Shown: positions 43,547-51,672 of the stretch, piece after piece | How the letters are laid out: each line of letters opens with the position of its first letter | How positions within the stretch are numbered: position 1 is the stretch's first letter | NCBI RefSeq assembly: GCF_032490495.1 | Contig: NZ_JAVYJB010000005.1 | Span: 186,001 to 250,000 of the forward strand | From: Pilosibacter fragilis | GTDB lineage: Bacteria > Bacillota > Clostridia > Lachnospirales > Lachnospiraceae | Reading direction: 5' to 3' | DNA: 64,000 nucleotides | Made by a program: the position numbers and the translations under genes | The notes under the pieces: model-generated | Database searches by the model: none | The model's input: only the letters and a program-made list of their open reading frames with translations | What the model was told of the DNA's origin: nothing

Positions 43547-44872
43547 ATGAAACCGACCGTCAGTATAATTGTTCCTGTCTACAATGCGGAAAAATTTCTG
43601 AACCGCTGTGTGGACAGTATTCTCGGACAGGAATATAAAGATTTTGAGTTGATCCTCGTAGATGATGGGAGCAGAGATATGTCAGGCTCGATCTGTGATG
43701 CGTATGCGAAGACGGATGAGCGTGTGGTGGTGATCCACAAAGAAAATTCCGGGGTTTCAGACACGAGAAATCAGGGAATTGAAAGGGCAAAGGGAATGTA
43801 TCTCCAGTTTGTGGACAGTGATGACTGGCTGACGCCGGATGCGACAAAGCTTATGGTCCGGGCGGCAGAGGAACATGGCTGTGATATGGTGATCTCCGAT
43901 TTTTACCGCGTCGTTGGGGATATGGTATCCAGAAAAGGGGACATCGAGTCAGACTGCGTGATCGACCGGGAGGAATTCGCGTCCTTTATGATGGAGAATC
44001 CGGCGGATTATTACTATGGAGTGCTGTGGAATAAGCTGTACCGGCGCGATCTCGTAAACCGCTTCGGGATCCGGATGGATGCGGAGATCAGCTGGTGTGA
44101 GGATTTCATGTTCAATCTGGAATATGTCCGCTATGCAGAGACATTCTATGCGCTGAGGACACCGGTGTATTATTATGTAAAGACAAAAGGTTCGCTGGTG
44201 AACCAGAAGATCAGCATCACGAAGACTGTGAAGATGAAGCTTATGATGTTTGAGTACTACAACAACTTTTATAAACATGTGCTGGACGAAGAGGATTATG
44301 AGAAAAACCGGCTTCAGGTGTACCATTTTCTGGTGGACGCAGCGAAGGACGGCTTTGTTTTTCCGGCATCGATCCCCGGAAACCGGAAGCTCGGAGAGGA
44401 GCGGAGCAGTGCGCTGCAGGAGGTGATCTCCGATGATGGGATCATTGTGGATAAATACCGGGACCGGAAACTTCTGGAGAGATATCTGGAGTCGGCGGCA
44501 TTGAAGCATGATATGACAATGGAGGAACTTTCTCTGCTTTTATATCTGAAGGATGCAAGCCATGAACTGAGCAGAAAGAATCTTGCGGATCTTATGGATC
44601 TTAGCCGCGGAGACCTCGCGGTGGCGGTTCAGCGGCTGTCCGCGAAAAAGATGGTTGAGGTAACGGAGCTTCCGAGAAGGCGGGGAACAGAACGAAAGAT
44701 CCGACTGGAACTTCTTCCGGCATCAGAAGTTGTGATCCCGGATCTTGAGGCGGCGGAGAACGATTACTATCAGGCGAAGTTTGGAAATTTTACAGAGGAA
44801 GAGATCAGACAGTATACGCTGCTGGCACGGAAAGTGCGGGAGAACGAGATGAGTATTTTGCAGCGGGGATAG
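43547..44872 (+). CDS. family 2 glycosyltransferase fused to MarR-like winged helix
   Basis: A 441-residue protein. Residues 1 to about 230 form a GT-A family 2 glycosyltransferase: VSIIVPVYNAEKFLNRCVDS, LVDDGSRDMSG (nucleotide-sugar Asp), FVDSDDWLT (DxD metal site), and WCEDFMFNL. After a helical linker, residues from about 323 to the end read as a MarR-type winged helix: EELSLLLYLKDASHELSRKN, DLMDLSRGDLAVAVQRLSAK, and the wing TELPRRRGTERKIRLELL, then a dimerisation-like helix. GGAGGAG precedes the ATG. The fusion suggests a sugar-transfer enzyme with a DNA- or ligand-sensing module. There is no TM segment. Confidence 0.85.
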   Translation: MKPTVSIIVPVYNAEKFLNRCVDSILGQEYKDFELILVDDGSRDMSGSICDAYAKTDERVVVIHKENSGVSDTRNQGIERAKGMYLQFVDSDDWLTPDATKLMVRAAEEHGCDMVISDFYRVVGDMVSRKGDIESDCVIDREEFASFMMENPADYYYGVLWNKLYRRDLVNRFGIRMDAEISWCEDFMFNLEYVRYAETFYALRTPVYYYVKTKGSLVNQKISITKTVKMKLMMFEYYNNFYKHVLDEEDYEKNRLQVYHFLVDAAKDGFVFPASIPGNRKLGEERSSALQEVISDDGIIVDKYRDRKLLERYLESAALKHDMTMEELSLLLYLKDASHELSRKNLADLMDLSRGDLAVAVQRLSAKKMVEVTELPRRRGTERKIRLELLPASEVVIPDLEAAENDYYQAKFGNFTEEEIRQYTLLARKVRENEMSILQRG

Positions 44873-44966
44873 GAGAAGGCGCATTCGCGCGAAGCTGCGG
44901 ACTGCGTCAGGCAGTCGTACTGCTGTGGAAATACAACGGATAAACATCAAAAATATGGAGATAAAG

Positions 44967-45782
44967 ATGAAAAAAGAAAAAGCTTGCAAAATCGTATTCA
45001 GTGACATCGACGGCACGCTACTGACGTCGGACGGACAGATCACGGAGGGGACGAAGGAGATGATCCTGAATCTTGAGAATAAGGGGATCCCGTTTATCCT
45101 GACTTCCGCGCGGTCACCGGAAGGCGTGCGGGTCATTAAGAGAATGCTGGGGAACCATGCACCGATCATTGCGTTCTGCGGTGGGCTGATCCTTGATGAT
45201 GACGGAAATGAGATCTACAGTAAGAGGATCCCGCTTAAGCGGGCACTGGAACTGAAGGCGATGCTGGATAAGGATTTTCCGGCTGTTGCCTGTAATACCT
45301 TCGGCGGCGAAAAGTGGATCGTGGATGACCGGGACGATTGGAGAGAGCAGCGGGAAGAGAAAATCGTGGGATTTCCGGCTGAAATTGGATCTATTAAAGA
45401 TACATTTGAAACAGAAGGCGGAATTCATAAATTTCTCCTCATGGGAGATCCGGACGTGATGACAAAGCTGGCGGCGGTTCTGGCAAGAGATTTCTCTGAT
45501 CTTCAGTCCGCGGCCTCCAACCTGGAATATCTGGAGATCACGGCAGCGGGCGTGGAAAAGTCGGAAGGTTTGAAGACGCTCTGTGGAAAACTCGGAATCT
45601 CCCCGGAAGAGGCAGCGGCCTTCGGTGACGGCGAGAGCGATCTTTCCATGATGCGTGCGGCAGGATTTGGCGTGGCGATGGGAAATGCGCCGGAGAATGT
45701 GCGGAGGCGGGCACCGATGGTGATCGGGAAGAATGATGAGGAAGGGCTGCTGAAGAGGCTGAAGGAGATATTTAAGGACTGA
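44967..45782 (+). CDS. HAD-IIB (Cof-like) phosphatase
   Basis: A 271-residue HAD-superfamily phosphatase with a C2B cap. Motif I is FSDIDGTLLTSDG, motif II is ILTSARSPEGV, and motifs III/IV appear as EKSEGLKTL and AAFGDGESDLSMM. Cof-type enzymes dephosphorylate sugar phosphates or cofactors such as FMN or PLP. The start is ATG 44967 with TGGAGAT upstream. It follows the glycosyltransferase after 94 bases; that gap carries a weak partial match to the repeat at 45819. Confidence 0.92.
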   Translation: MKKEKACKIVFSDIDGTLLTSDGQITEGTKEMILNLENKGIPFILTSARSPEGVRVIKRMLGNHAPIIAFCGGLILDDDGNEIYSKRIPLKRALELKAMLDKDFPAVACNTFGGEKWIVDDRDDWREQREEKIVGFPAEIGSIKDTFETEGGIHKFLLMGDPDVMTKLAAVLARDFSDLQSAASNLEYLEITAAGVEKSEGLKTLCGKLGISPEEAAAFGDGESDLSMMRAAGFGVAMGNAPENVRRRAPMVIGKNDEEGLLKRLKEIFKD

Positions 45783-45818
45783 GAAAAATTGAGATTTCGA
45801 GACGGATGAATTCTGCCA

Positions 45819-45915
45819 GGCACTAACGTGCCAATGATGCGCACTCGCGCGAAGATGTAGATTGTCGCAAGTGACCGCACGAGGCGCGAGAATGTGCCAA
45901 GGTACATCCTTTTTT
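45819..45915 (+). repeat. repeated structured element F, copy 1
   Basis: About 95 bases are roughly 85-90 percent identical by eye to 58164-58257. Nested stems: GGCAC/GTGCC outermost, CTCGCGCG/CGCACGAG with one mismatch, and GTCGC/GTGAC with a wobble pair. The 3' end ATGTGC-CAAG-GTACAT followed by CCTTTTTT is terminator-like, and its 5' arm overlaps the outer GTGCC, so the two structures exclude each other. It lies between the HAD gene and the sortase gene. Confidence 0.7.
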
Positions 45916-45998
45916 AGAGTTCTTGCAGAACAGAAAAACAATACAATTGAAAAAAACACAGACAGCATATGCAATATGGAGGACGGGATAGTAAGACT

Positions 45999-46607
45999 AT
46001 GAAAGGGAAGCTTTTAACAGGCGTGGGTTTGCTGCTGATCGCGGCGGCTCTTCTTCTTACTGTTTATAATATAAGAGAATCAGACCGGGCCGGAGCAGAG
46101 TCAGAGGAGATGGTGGTCCGGATGGAGTCACTGACAGCAGCTCTGCCGGAGCGGCTGGAGACGGAGAAAAAGGAACTGGTGCCGGAATATAAGAAGAATC
46201 CGGAGATGGAAATGCCGACAGTGGAGGTAAATGGACAGGAATGTGTGGGGATGATCGAGATTCCGGCGCTGGGGCTCAAGCTTCCGGTTATCAGCGAGTG
46301 GAGCGACGCGAAGCTCAAAAAAGCGCCGTGCCGCTACAGTGGTTCTGCGTACTTAAAGAATATGATCATCGCCGGACACAATTACCGCACCCATTTTTCT
46401 GGCATCAAGCGCCTGAATCCAGGTGATTCCGTGGTGTTTACGGATGCGGATGGAAATGTGTTTTCCTATGAAGTGACGGAAATTGAGACGGTCGGCGGCT
46501 ATGACATCGAAAAGATGGAGGACGGGGACTGGGATCTGACGCTGTTTACCTGCACGAATAAGGGGAAAGCGCGGGCGGCGGTGAGATGCAGGGAGATCGA
46601 AGAATAG
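45999..46607 (+). CDS. sortase family transpeptidase
   Basis: A 202-residue sortase with an N-terminal signal anchor (residues 4-22). The catalytic triad is visible as His127 in IIAGHNYRTH, Cys185 in LTLFTCTNKG, and Arg196 in ARAAVRCRE. The size and the TLFTCT context fit a class D or small class B-like sortase. It should act outside the membrane, joining sorting-signal proteins to wall or pili. No LPxTG substrate is encoded in the window, so the substrate is unknown. The start is ATG 45999, with GGGA 11 bases before it. Confidence 0.9.
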   Translation: MKGKLLTGVGLLLIAAALLLTVYNIRESDRAGAESEEMVVRMESLTAALPERLETEKKELVPEYKKNPEMEMPTVEVNGQECVGMIEIPALGLKLPVISEWSDAKLKKAPCRYSGSAYLKNMIIAGHNYRTHFSGIKRLNPGDSVVFTDADGNVFSYEVTEIETVGGYDIEKMEDGDWDLTLFTCTNKGKARAAVRCREIEE

Positions 46608-46622
46608 AGAGGAGTGAGAGAA

Positions 46623-46796
46623 ATGTGTAAGGCGATGGAAGACCTGAGAAATGAGAGCTATGCGGGAGGGCGTGAAAGCCAGGCTAAGGATACGGCGGTT
46701 CGAATGAGCGAAAAGGGAATTTCGGTTGAAGAGATTGCCGAAATCGTTGGATTCAGTACAGACGGGGTTAAGAAATGGATTGTAACAGAAGTGTAG
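46623..46796 (+). CDS. 57-residue helix-turn-helix protein, likely remnant
   Basis: A 57-residue protein starting at ATG 46623 behind GAGGAG. The opening MCKAMEDLRNES and a closing helix-turn-helix (KGISVEEIAEIVGFSTDGVK) resemble the C-terminal tail of PD-(D/E)XK nuclease-family transposase (Rpn-type) proteins common in this lineage. It would be a degenerate fragment lacking the nuclease domain. It is close behind the sortase gene (15 bases) and ends before a strong terminator. A free-standing small regulator is the alternative. Confidence 0.6.
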   Translation: MCKAMEDLRNESYAGGRESQAKDTAVRMSEKGISVEEIAEIVGFSTDGVKKWIVTEV

Positions 46797-46870
46797 GAGA
46801 GTGGTGTTGATTTTTAAGAAGAGCATTTTTAGTTGAAGCGTTATTAAAGGAAATGGGGTATGTGTACGGA

Positions 46871-46916
46871 AACAGGGAAAGCACCTTCGGAGAAGGTAGG
46901 CTTTCCCTGTTTTTTT
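46871..46916 (+). terminator. intrinsic terminator after the sortase operon
   Basis: AACAGGGAAAGC pairs with GCTTTCCCTGTT, with a nested ACCTTC/GAAGGT hairpin inside, followed by a run of seven T. Confidence 0.92.
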
Positions 46917-46968
46917 GCTGCAATTCATCTGAAAGAAGCTGCCGATGGCAGGTCTTGCAGATAAAATA

Positions 46969-47970
46969 TTATTTTTTGTAGAAACAGTTCCCGCCAACGA
47001 TCTTGTAGGAAGAGTAGCTGCCTGTTGAGGCGTGTTTGGCGGATTTGAAGTAGAGATAGTCGCCGATATTGTTGGAACCTAACAGAGCATCTTTGGTGGC
47101 TTTGATGCAGGACTTGGACGGACCCTTTGCCAGGTATTTGTCCAACAGGCCGGAGGACGCGCCGGGGAACTGGCCATCGGCGTAGATCACGTCGGAGATC
47201 GTTTTGCCCCATTTTCCGGATTTTACACGGTTTACAATACAGCTTGCTACAGCGAGCTTATCTTCATAGGAATCGTCACCGGCCTCCATGGCCACGCAGG
47301 CTGCCATCAGGTAGATCTCATCTTCGGTGGCGGAGATTACATAGGACGGTGCCGCAGAGGTTCCGTTTCCGGATGCGCTCAGCGCCGCGGACTCTTCCTT
47401 TGCGTCAACAGCGGCAGCAGGAACCGGGCCGATGGAGGCATATTTACTGGAAATATAGCCGTTTGTGTCGGCGGAGAGCTGGACCTTTGTCCAGCCGTCG
47501 GATTCACTTAAGACAGGGAAGGAATCCCCTTCGGCCGCCTGTTTTAAGATTGCGGAATCTGTGGACGGAATCTCGCGGACGTTCAAGGTCGTCGCGGTGA
47601 TCTTCGCGGATAGAAGACCGAGTTCCTTCGCCAATGGCTCGATATCTGTCCCAAAGAGCAGATATTTGTCACACATCCATCCCTCAATTTTTCCGGAACG
47701 GACCTTCGTCCAGCCATCTTTCTTCTCTAATACGGTTCCGCCCGCTCCACGGTAGCACTTTCCGACGATCTCTCCGTCCGTGGACGGTTTCGTCCGCATA
47801 TTTAACGGTTCACTTGTCACATTTGCCACGGCAAGATTGTCGTAGGCGGATGCGGCGAAAGATGGAAGAGTTAAAAGTGCAGTGGAAAGGAACAGGACAG
47901 ACGCGGCAGCGGCCGCTTTTAAAAGAAACTTCTTTGAAAAGTCAGAAATCAGATTCTGTAATTTTCTCAT
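46969..47970 (-). CDS. SleB-like cell wall hydrolase with two SH3 domains
   Basis: A 333-residue exported protein with a signal peptide (about residues 1-40, ending LPSFAASA), two bacterial SH3 domains (about 48-105 and 118-178), an Ala/Ser-rich linker, and a C-terminal Hydrolase_2 domain (LMAACVAMEAGDDSYEDKLA, VNRVKSGKWG, FPGASSG). Hydrolase_2 enzymes such as SleB and CwlJ are lytic transglycosylases acting on spore cortex; here the SH3 modules suggest wall binding. The start is ATG 47970 behind TGAGGAGATTTGGC. The glutamate in MEAGDDSYEDKLA is the likely catalytic residue. Confidence 0.88.
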   Translation of the reverse strand: MRKLQNLISDFSKKFLLKAAAAASVLFLSTALLTLPSFAASAYDNLAVANVTSEPLNMRTKPSTDGEIVGKCYRGAGGTVLEKKDGWTKVRSGKIEGWMCDKYLLFGTDIEPLAKELGLLSAKITATTLNVREIPSTDSAILKQAAEGDSFPVLSESDGWTKVQLSADTNGYISSKYASIGPVPAAAVDAKEESAALSASGNGTSAAPSYVISATEDEIYLMAACVAMEAGDDSYEDKLAVASCIVNRVKSGKWGKTISDVIYADGQFPGASSGLLDKYLAKGPSKSCIKATKDALLGSNNIGDYLYFKSAKHASTGSYSSYKIVGGNCFYKK

Positions 47971-48080
47971 GCCAAATCTCCTCATATCAGTTGAATGTCC
48001 CGGTTATATTGCGGGAATTATTTCAAATATTACAAAACTATTACGAAGAAATTATAGCAAAAATGGAGAAATTTGTCAAA

Positions 48081-48395
48081 TCAGCATTCCCATTGATATT
48101 TCCTGAGGTCCACATGCATCGCGTCCTTCAGCTCTACGCCTTCCTGCCGCAGCAGAAATGCCTGTTCCGGCCAGCCGGGGACGAGGCGGCCGGAGTGGTT
48201 TACGACACGGTGGCAGGGGAAGTCTCCGTAGTTTGAGGCGTGGGAGAGGACCCGGGCCACGAGGCGGGAGTTTTTGTCCCTGCCGATGAGGCGGGCGATC
48301 TGGCCGTAGGTGGTGACGGTTCCCTCGGGAATCTCCCCGACTACGGACAGGACCTCGTATGCGAAATCTTCAGTAAAACGGGCGGATGGTGCCAT
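48081..48395 (-). CDS. methylated-DNA--[protein]-cysteine S-methyltransferase, C-terminal type
   Basis: A 104-residue single-domain MGMT. The active site NYGDFPCHRVVNHSG keeps the alkyl-accepting Cys61 (PCHRV), so it is not an ATL protein, which carries Trp there. EGTVTTYGQIARLIG is the DNA-binding helix region with the arginine-finger context following. It should transfer O6-alkyl groups from guanine to itself. It starts one base after the stop of the DUF4317 gene and is probably co-transcribed with it. Confidence 0.9.
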   Translation of the reverse strand: MAPSARFTEDFAYEVLSVVGEIPEGTVTTYGQIARLIGRDKNSRLVARVLSHASNYGDFPCHRVVNHSGRLVPGWPEQAFLLRQEGVELKDAMHVDLRKYQWEC

Positions 48396-48396
48396 G

Positions 48397-49542
48397 TTAC
48401 CGCACCTCCTTCTGCTCCTCCCACATCTTCACCGGCATGCCGTTGACTTCCACGTTGTCCTCAACGGCAATTACAAGGCAGCGGCGTCCACCGATGAACT
48501 TGGTTTCTACGAGATCGAGACGGTCCGGGTTGACCTTGATATCCACATCCGGTGTCTTCACGGCAAATTTTCCGGTTCCGGTGATCGCCGGAACGAGGAT
48601 CGCGGTATTCTCCCCGGCGGCTTCCTCGTAGACTTTATCGAAGTGCTCCAGGCGCTCCGGCTCCACGCCGCTCTTTTCCAAAAGATCTTTGACTTCCGGC
48701 TTTGTGAGCGTTAACGGAATCTCATCCTCTTTATGTTCCTCCGCAAGCTCCGTGAGATTCTCATGGATCTGGCGGACAATCTCATAGTCGCACTCTTCGC
48801 CGAGAGTATCCGTCAGGATCTCCTGGAACGCTTCTTTCTGGGACTTGAAGGAGATCGGTGTCGGAGCGCCGAGGCAGGCGTCAATGAACTCGGAGTGAAG
48901 CCCCTCCGGATTCCTGGAGAAATACAGGACACCGTGGATATCGCTGCCGCGGTCGTTGAAGGCCGGGAACAGGAATCCAGTCATCGGAGTCTGTACCCAC
49001 CAGTCCCGGGGGCGCTCCTCGATGGCGTTGGTCGCCTCATTGTAGGAGAGACCCGGCTCGGAGAGCTTTACCGGGCAGATGCAGCAGAGGATGTGGTTGT
49101 AGACTTCCTCGGATGCGTCGAACATTTCCTCATTGTCGGACGCTTTTCCCGGCACATCGTAGGCGCTGTGGATCAGGATAATATAGTAGTTTTCGCCGTA
49201 CTCGTAATTTTCGATTACCTTATTATAAAAGGTATCCACGGTCTCATCGTCGGCGAGCTTCTCATCGCGGAGTTTCATGAGAAGCTCGTGGGCGCTGTCC
49301 GGACCTTCGTCGTGGATAGAGTACTCCAGGTTGTGGAGATTCTTTCCGATTCCCCCGGAGAGGGCTTTTTTGAAGATCTCGTAGTATTTAAAGATCTCCT
49401 CCTCGGACAGGGCGAAGAACGCCTCCTTTAAGGTCGTCTTGATCTGCTTTTCGGCATCAACGTAGCATCCGCAGATGCGGGTGATGGCGTTGTTATCCTT
49501 CTTAAACTGTTTCTTGATTTCTGAAATTTCACGTTTATTCAT
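48397..49542 (-). CDS. DUF4317 family protein
   Basis: A 381-residue cytoplasmic protein that matches the DUF4317 family of Clostridia (MNKREISEIKKQFKKDNNAI at the N-terminus, ICGCYVDAEK, WWVQTPMTGFLFPAFNDRGSD). It is acidic and without membrane segments. Function is not known. The start is ATG 49542, nine bases after AAAAGGA. It is transcribed with the MGMT gene downstream. Confidence 0.85.
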   Translation of the reverse strand: MNKREISEIKKQFKKDNNAITRICGCYVDAEKQIKTTLKEAFFALSEEEIFKYYEIFKKALSGGIGKNLHNLEYSIHDEGPDSAHELLMKLRDEKLADDETVDTFYNKVIENYEYGENYYIILIHSAYDVPGKASDNEEMFDASEEVYNHILCCICPVKLSEPGLSYNEATNAIEERPRDWWVQTPMTGFLFPAFNDRGSDIHGVLYFSRNPEGLHSEFIDACLGAPTPISFKSQKEAFQEILTDTLGEECDYEIVRQIHENLTELAEEHKEDEIPLTLTKPEVKDLLEKSGVEPERLEHFDKVYEEAAGENTAILVPAITGTGKFAVKTPDVDIKVNPDRLDLVETKFIGGRRCLVIAVEDNVEVNGMPVKMWEEQKEVR

Positions 49543-49737
49543 AATATGTATCCTTTTCAAATAAATCTCCAGCTATAAACGACGTTCTGTTTAATTGTAA
49601 AAGTAATAAAAATGAAAGTATGGCTGGAGAGAAAATCATTGATGATCGATGGATCCTCTGATTGACAGCGTCGTGCAGCTGTTGCGCTGAGCACAGGGGA
49701 ACGAAAGGCAGCTGAAAATAAATAGCTGTAGAGATAT

Positions 49738-50286
49738 CTACTTATTTAATATCTTCTCCGCATAATACATCGCCGCCACATGCACCGCCTGCACGAGTCC
49801 GCCTTCCGTCATCAGCTTTCGCGTCTCCCCGGCGGACATCACAACGATCTCCAGATCCTCGGTGGCATCGAGATGCTGCCCGCTGACCCTCTTACAGTCT
49901 GTGATCAGATAACAGTGGGCAAAATTGCTGATACACGCCGCGTTCGGCGCGACCTTGCAGAGAAATACCGGCTCACTTCCGGCATAGCCGGTCTCCTCGA
50001 AGAGTTCCCTTGCAGCCCCGGCTGCGGGATTCGCATCTGTCGGCTCCATGCATCCGGCAGGAAGCTCCAAAAGGATCTGTCTCGTTCCATGGCGGTACTG
50101 GCGCACGAAAACGAAGTCCCCGTCAACGGTGACGGCGACCACGACAACAAAATCCGGAACATCATTTACATAAAACGGAGAGATCTTCGTGCCATCCGGC
50201 AGTGCGCAGTCATCGGCGTGGAGATCGATCCAGCGGTCCTTTACGATCGTCCTGGATCCGTTGCAGATCCACGGTTTAATAGACAT
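49738..50286 (-). CDS. Nudix hydrolase (ADP-ribose pyrophosphatase-like)
   Basis: A 182-residue Nudix protein. The Nudix box is readable from GCMEPTDANPAAGAARELFE into EETGYAG, with the REx2EE metal ligands present. VFVRQYRHGTRQILLELPAG just before it is the ADPRase-type pattern. It should split ADP-ribose or a related nucleotide-diphosphate sugar. AGGAGGAAAAGGTT precedes the ATG. It is monocistronic. Confidence 0.92.
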   Translation of the reverse strand: MSIKPWICNGSRTIVKDRWIDLHADDCALPDGTKISPFYVNDVPDFVVVVAVTVDGDFVFVRQYRHGTRQILLELPAGCMEPTDANPAAGAARELFEETGYAGSEPVFLCKVAPNAACISNFAHCYLITDCKRVSGQHLDATEDLEIVVMSAGETRKLMTEGGLVQAVHVAAMYYAEKILNK

Positions 50287-50434
50287 AACCTTTTCCTCCT
50301 AAATCAGGACAAATATAACCTAAAATCCAGCCTGCGCAAGAGGACAGACCAATTTAACGAATTGCCGAACCGGCAAAATGCCCAGGCAGACAAAAGATGA
50401 TGGAGAACAGAGTGCCATACTGCGATCAGTCTCA

Positions 50435-51244
50435 CTATAAAGCGATTAAACTCTCATCATCCGGCACATAAATATTTCCGCTGTAATAGCGTTTTCCCTC
50501 ACTCTTATAAAGCCGTTCCCGACCGGCAACATTGCTGTCCTCCGTGTGCCAGAGCACGAGGTTCGGGATCCCCAGGGACTCCGCCAGTTCACAGGCATCC
50601 TTCACGGTGCTGTGGTGCTTCTCGTACGGCTTCCAGATATCCCGCTCCGCATAGAGGCAGAATGCCTCGTGGAGTAGCCAGTCGCTGCCGCGGACATACT
50701 TCTCACAGACCGGATTGTACGGTTCATCCCCGGCGCAGGTGAGCTTTCTTCCATTATTTAATGTCAGCGTGAATCCGAACTGTTTTAACTTCGTGGAGTG
50801 GATATCGAAGAATGTCACGTCGTAGCTTAAAATATGGCGGGTCTCGCCGTCCTTCACTTCCTCTAAATGGATCCGGTTGCCGATCATGTTGTAAAATTTA
50901 TCCTGGATCGTCAGGCGGCAGAGCGTCCTGATCGTCTCGATAAGTTCTGAATGGCAGTAGATATAGGCATCTCCGACATACTGGTCCTTTTTCATCTTTG
51001 TGGCGATCATGCGGACCATCCAGACGATGCCTAAAACATGGTCCGTGTGGGCGTGGGTCACAAAAATGTGGTGGATGTGCTCTAACGGAACCTGCATGTT
51101 GTCCAGGATCTTTAAGATCCCGTTTCCGCCGCCGGCGTCCACCATGAAATATTCATCCCCGTCTCTGAGGGCGAAGCATGTATTGTAAAGATTTGTGACC
51201 GTCGCGTTTCCGGTCCCAAAAACGTAGAGAAGTTCGCTGTTCAT
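50435..51244 (-). CDS. metallo-beta-lactamase fold hydrolase (RNase Z-like)
   Basis: A 269-residue MBL-fold protein with FVTHAHTDHVLGI (HxHxDH zinc motif) and further zinc-ligand candidates in CAGDEPYN and VLWHTED. GTGNATVTNLYNTCF at the start is typical of the RNase Z/arylsulfatase-like subgroup. It may be a phosphodiesterase; the RNase Z flexible arm is not evident. The start is ATG 51244 behind AAGGGAG. Element B lies upstream. Confidence 0.88.
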   Translation of the reverse strand: MNSELLYVFGTGNATVTNLYNTCFALRDGDEYFMVDAGGGNGILKILDNMQVPLEHIHHIFVTHAHTDHVLGIVWMVRMIATKMKKDQYVGDAYIYCHSELIETIRTLCRLTIQDKFYNMIGNRIHLEEVKDGETRHILSYDVTFFDIHSTKLKQFGFTLTLNNGRKLTCAGDEPYNPVCEKYVRGSDWLLHEAFCLYAERDIWKPYEKHHSTVKDACELAESLGIPNLVLWHTEDSNVAGRERLYKSEGKRYYSGNIYVPDDESLIAL

Positions 51245-51312
51245 AAGAAAAATCTCCCTTCTGAAGAGTACATTGACTGCGCAGAATCTGCTTCCTGGGC
51301 AATCCAAAGTGG

Positions 51313-51445
51313 GTTACTGTACACGGGTAGGAATTTTCTGAACTGAAAATTCCGTACAATACAGTGGTGGTAGTGGATTTTGCCGATTCGGAATGCGAAG
51401 CATCGGCAAAATCAGTTACTGTTTGCGCAAAGCGTGAACAGTAAC
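51313..51445. mobile_element. MITE-like element B (133 bp)
   Basis: The ends GTTACTGT and ACAGTAAC are perfect inverted repeats. The flanks carry CAAAGTG directly repeated (CAAAGTGG left, CAAAGTGA right; with shifted boundaries the repeat is CCAAAGTG). The sequence is about 97 percent identical to element A over the full 133 bp. It sits in the 428-base gap between the MBL gene and fbp; the rest of that gap (51447-51672) shows no assignable feature beyond an AT-rich stretch near 51485-51525 that could hold the fbp promoter. Confidence 0.85.
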
Positions 51446-51672
51446 CAAAGTGAAGGTCCGGTCCCCGGTGTCATCCATTCTTTTGTTGAGTTTTGAATAT
51501 GAATATGTTACTATAAAATAAATGGAAAAGCAATTCCCAGGCGGTTAAATTTTTAACCGGCAAAGCGGAAAGATCCCGCGAAAAACTCAGCAAAAATGTG
51601 GGGAAAACGGGACCAGGAACGGCAGGAGAAAATTTACGCGCCCGGAAAAACGCAGGGAGGAAAACAGAGACA

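Noticed and set aside
45503..45974. Minus-strand frames sharing ILAPRAV-CDNLH near 45860 and 58210
   Set aside because: The conservation comes from repeated structured element F. No start signals are present, and the frames overlap real genes.
46969..47970. SleB germination enzyme with firm naming
   Set aside because: Hydrolase_2 is clear, but the SH3 domains differ from the N-terminal PG-binding domain of SleB, so I did not assign the gene symbol.
48081..48395. Alkyltransferase-like (ATL) protein without activity
   Set aside because: The active-site motif is PCHRV with the acceptor cysteine, not PWHRV.
51153..51359. Minus-strand peptide YGIFSSENSYPC recurring near 36500, 41600 and 51350
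   Set aside because: It is conserved only because the DNA element is repeated; the frames differ outside it and have no ribosome binding sites. It is not a protein family.
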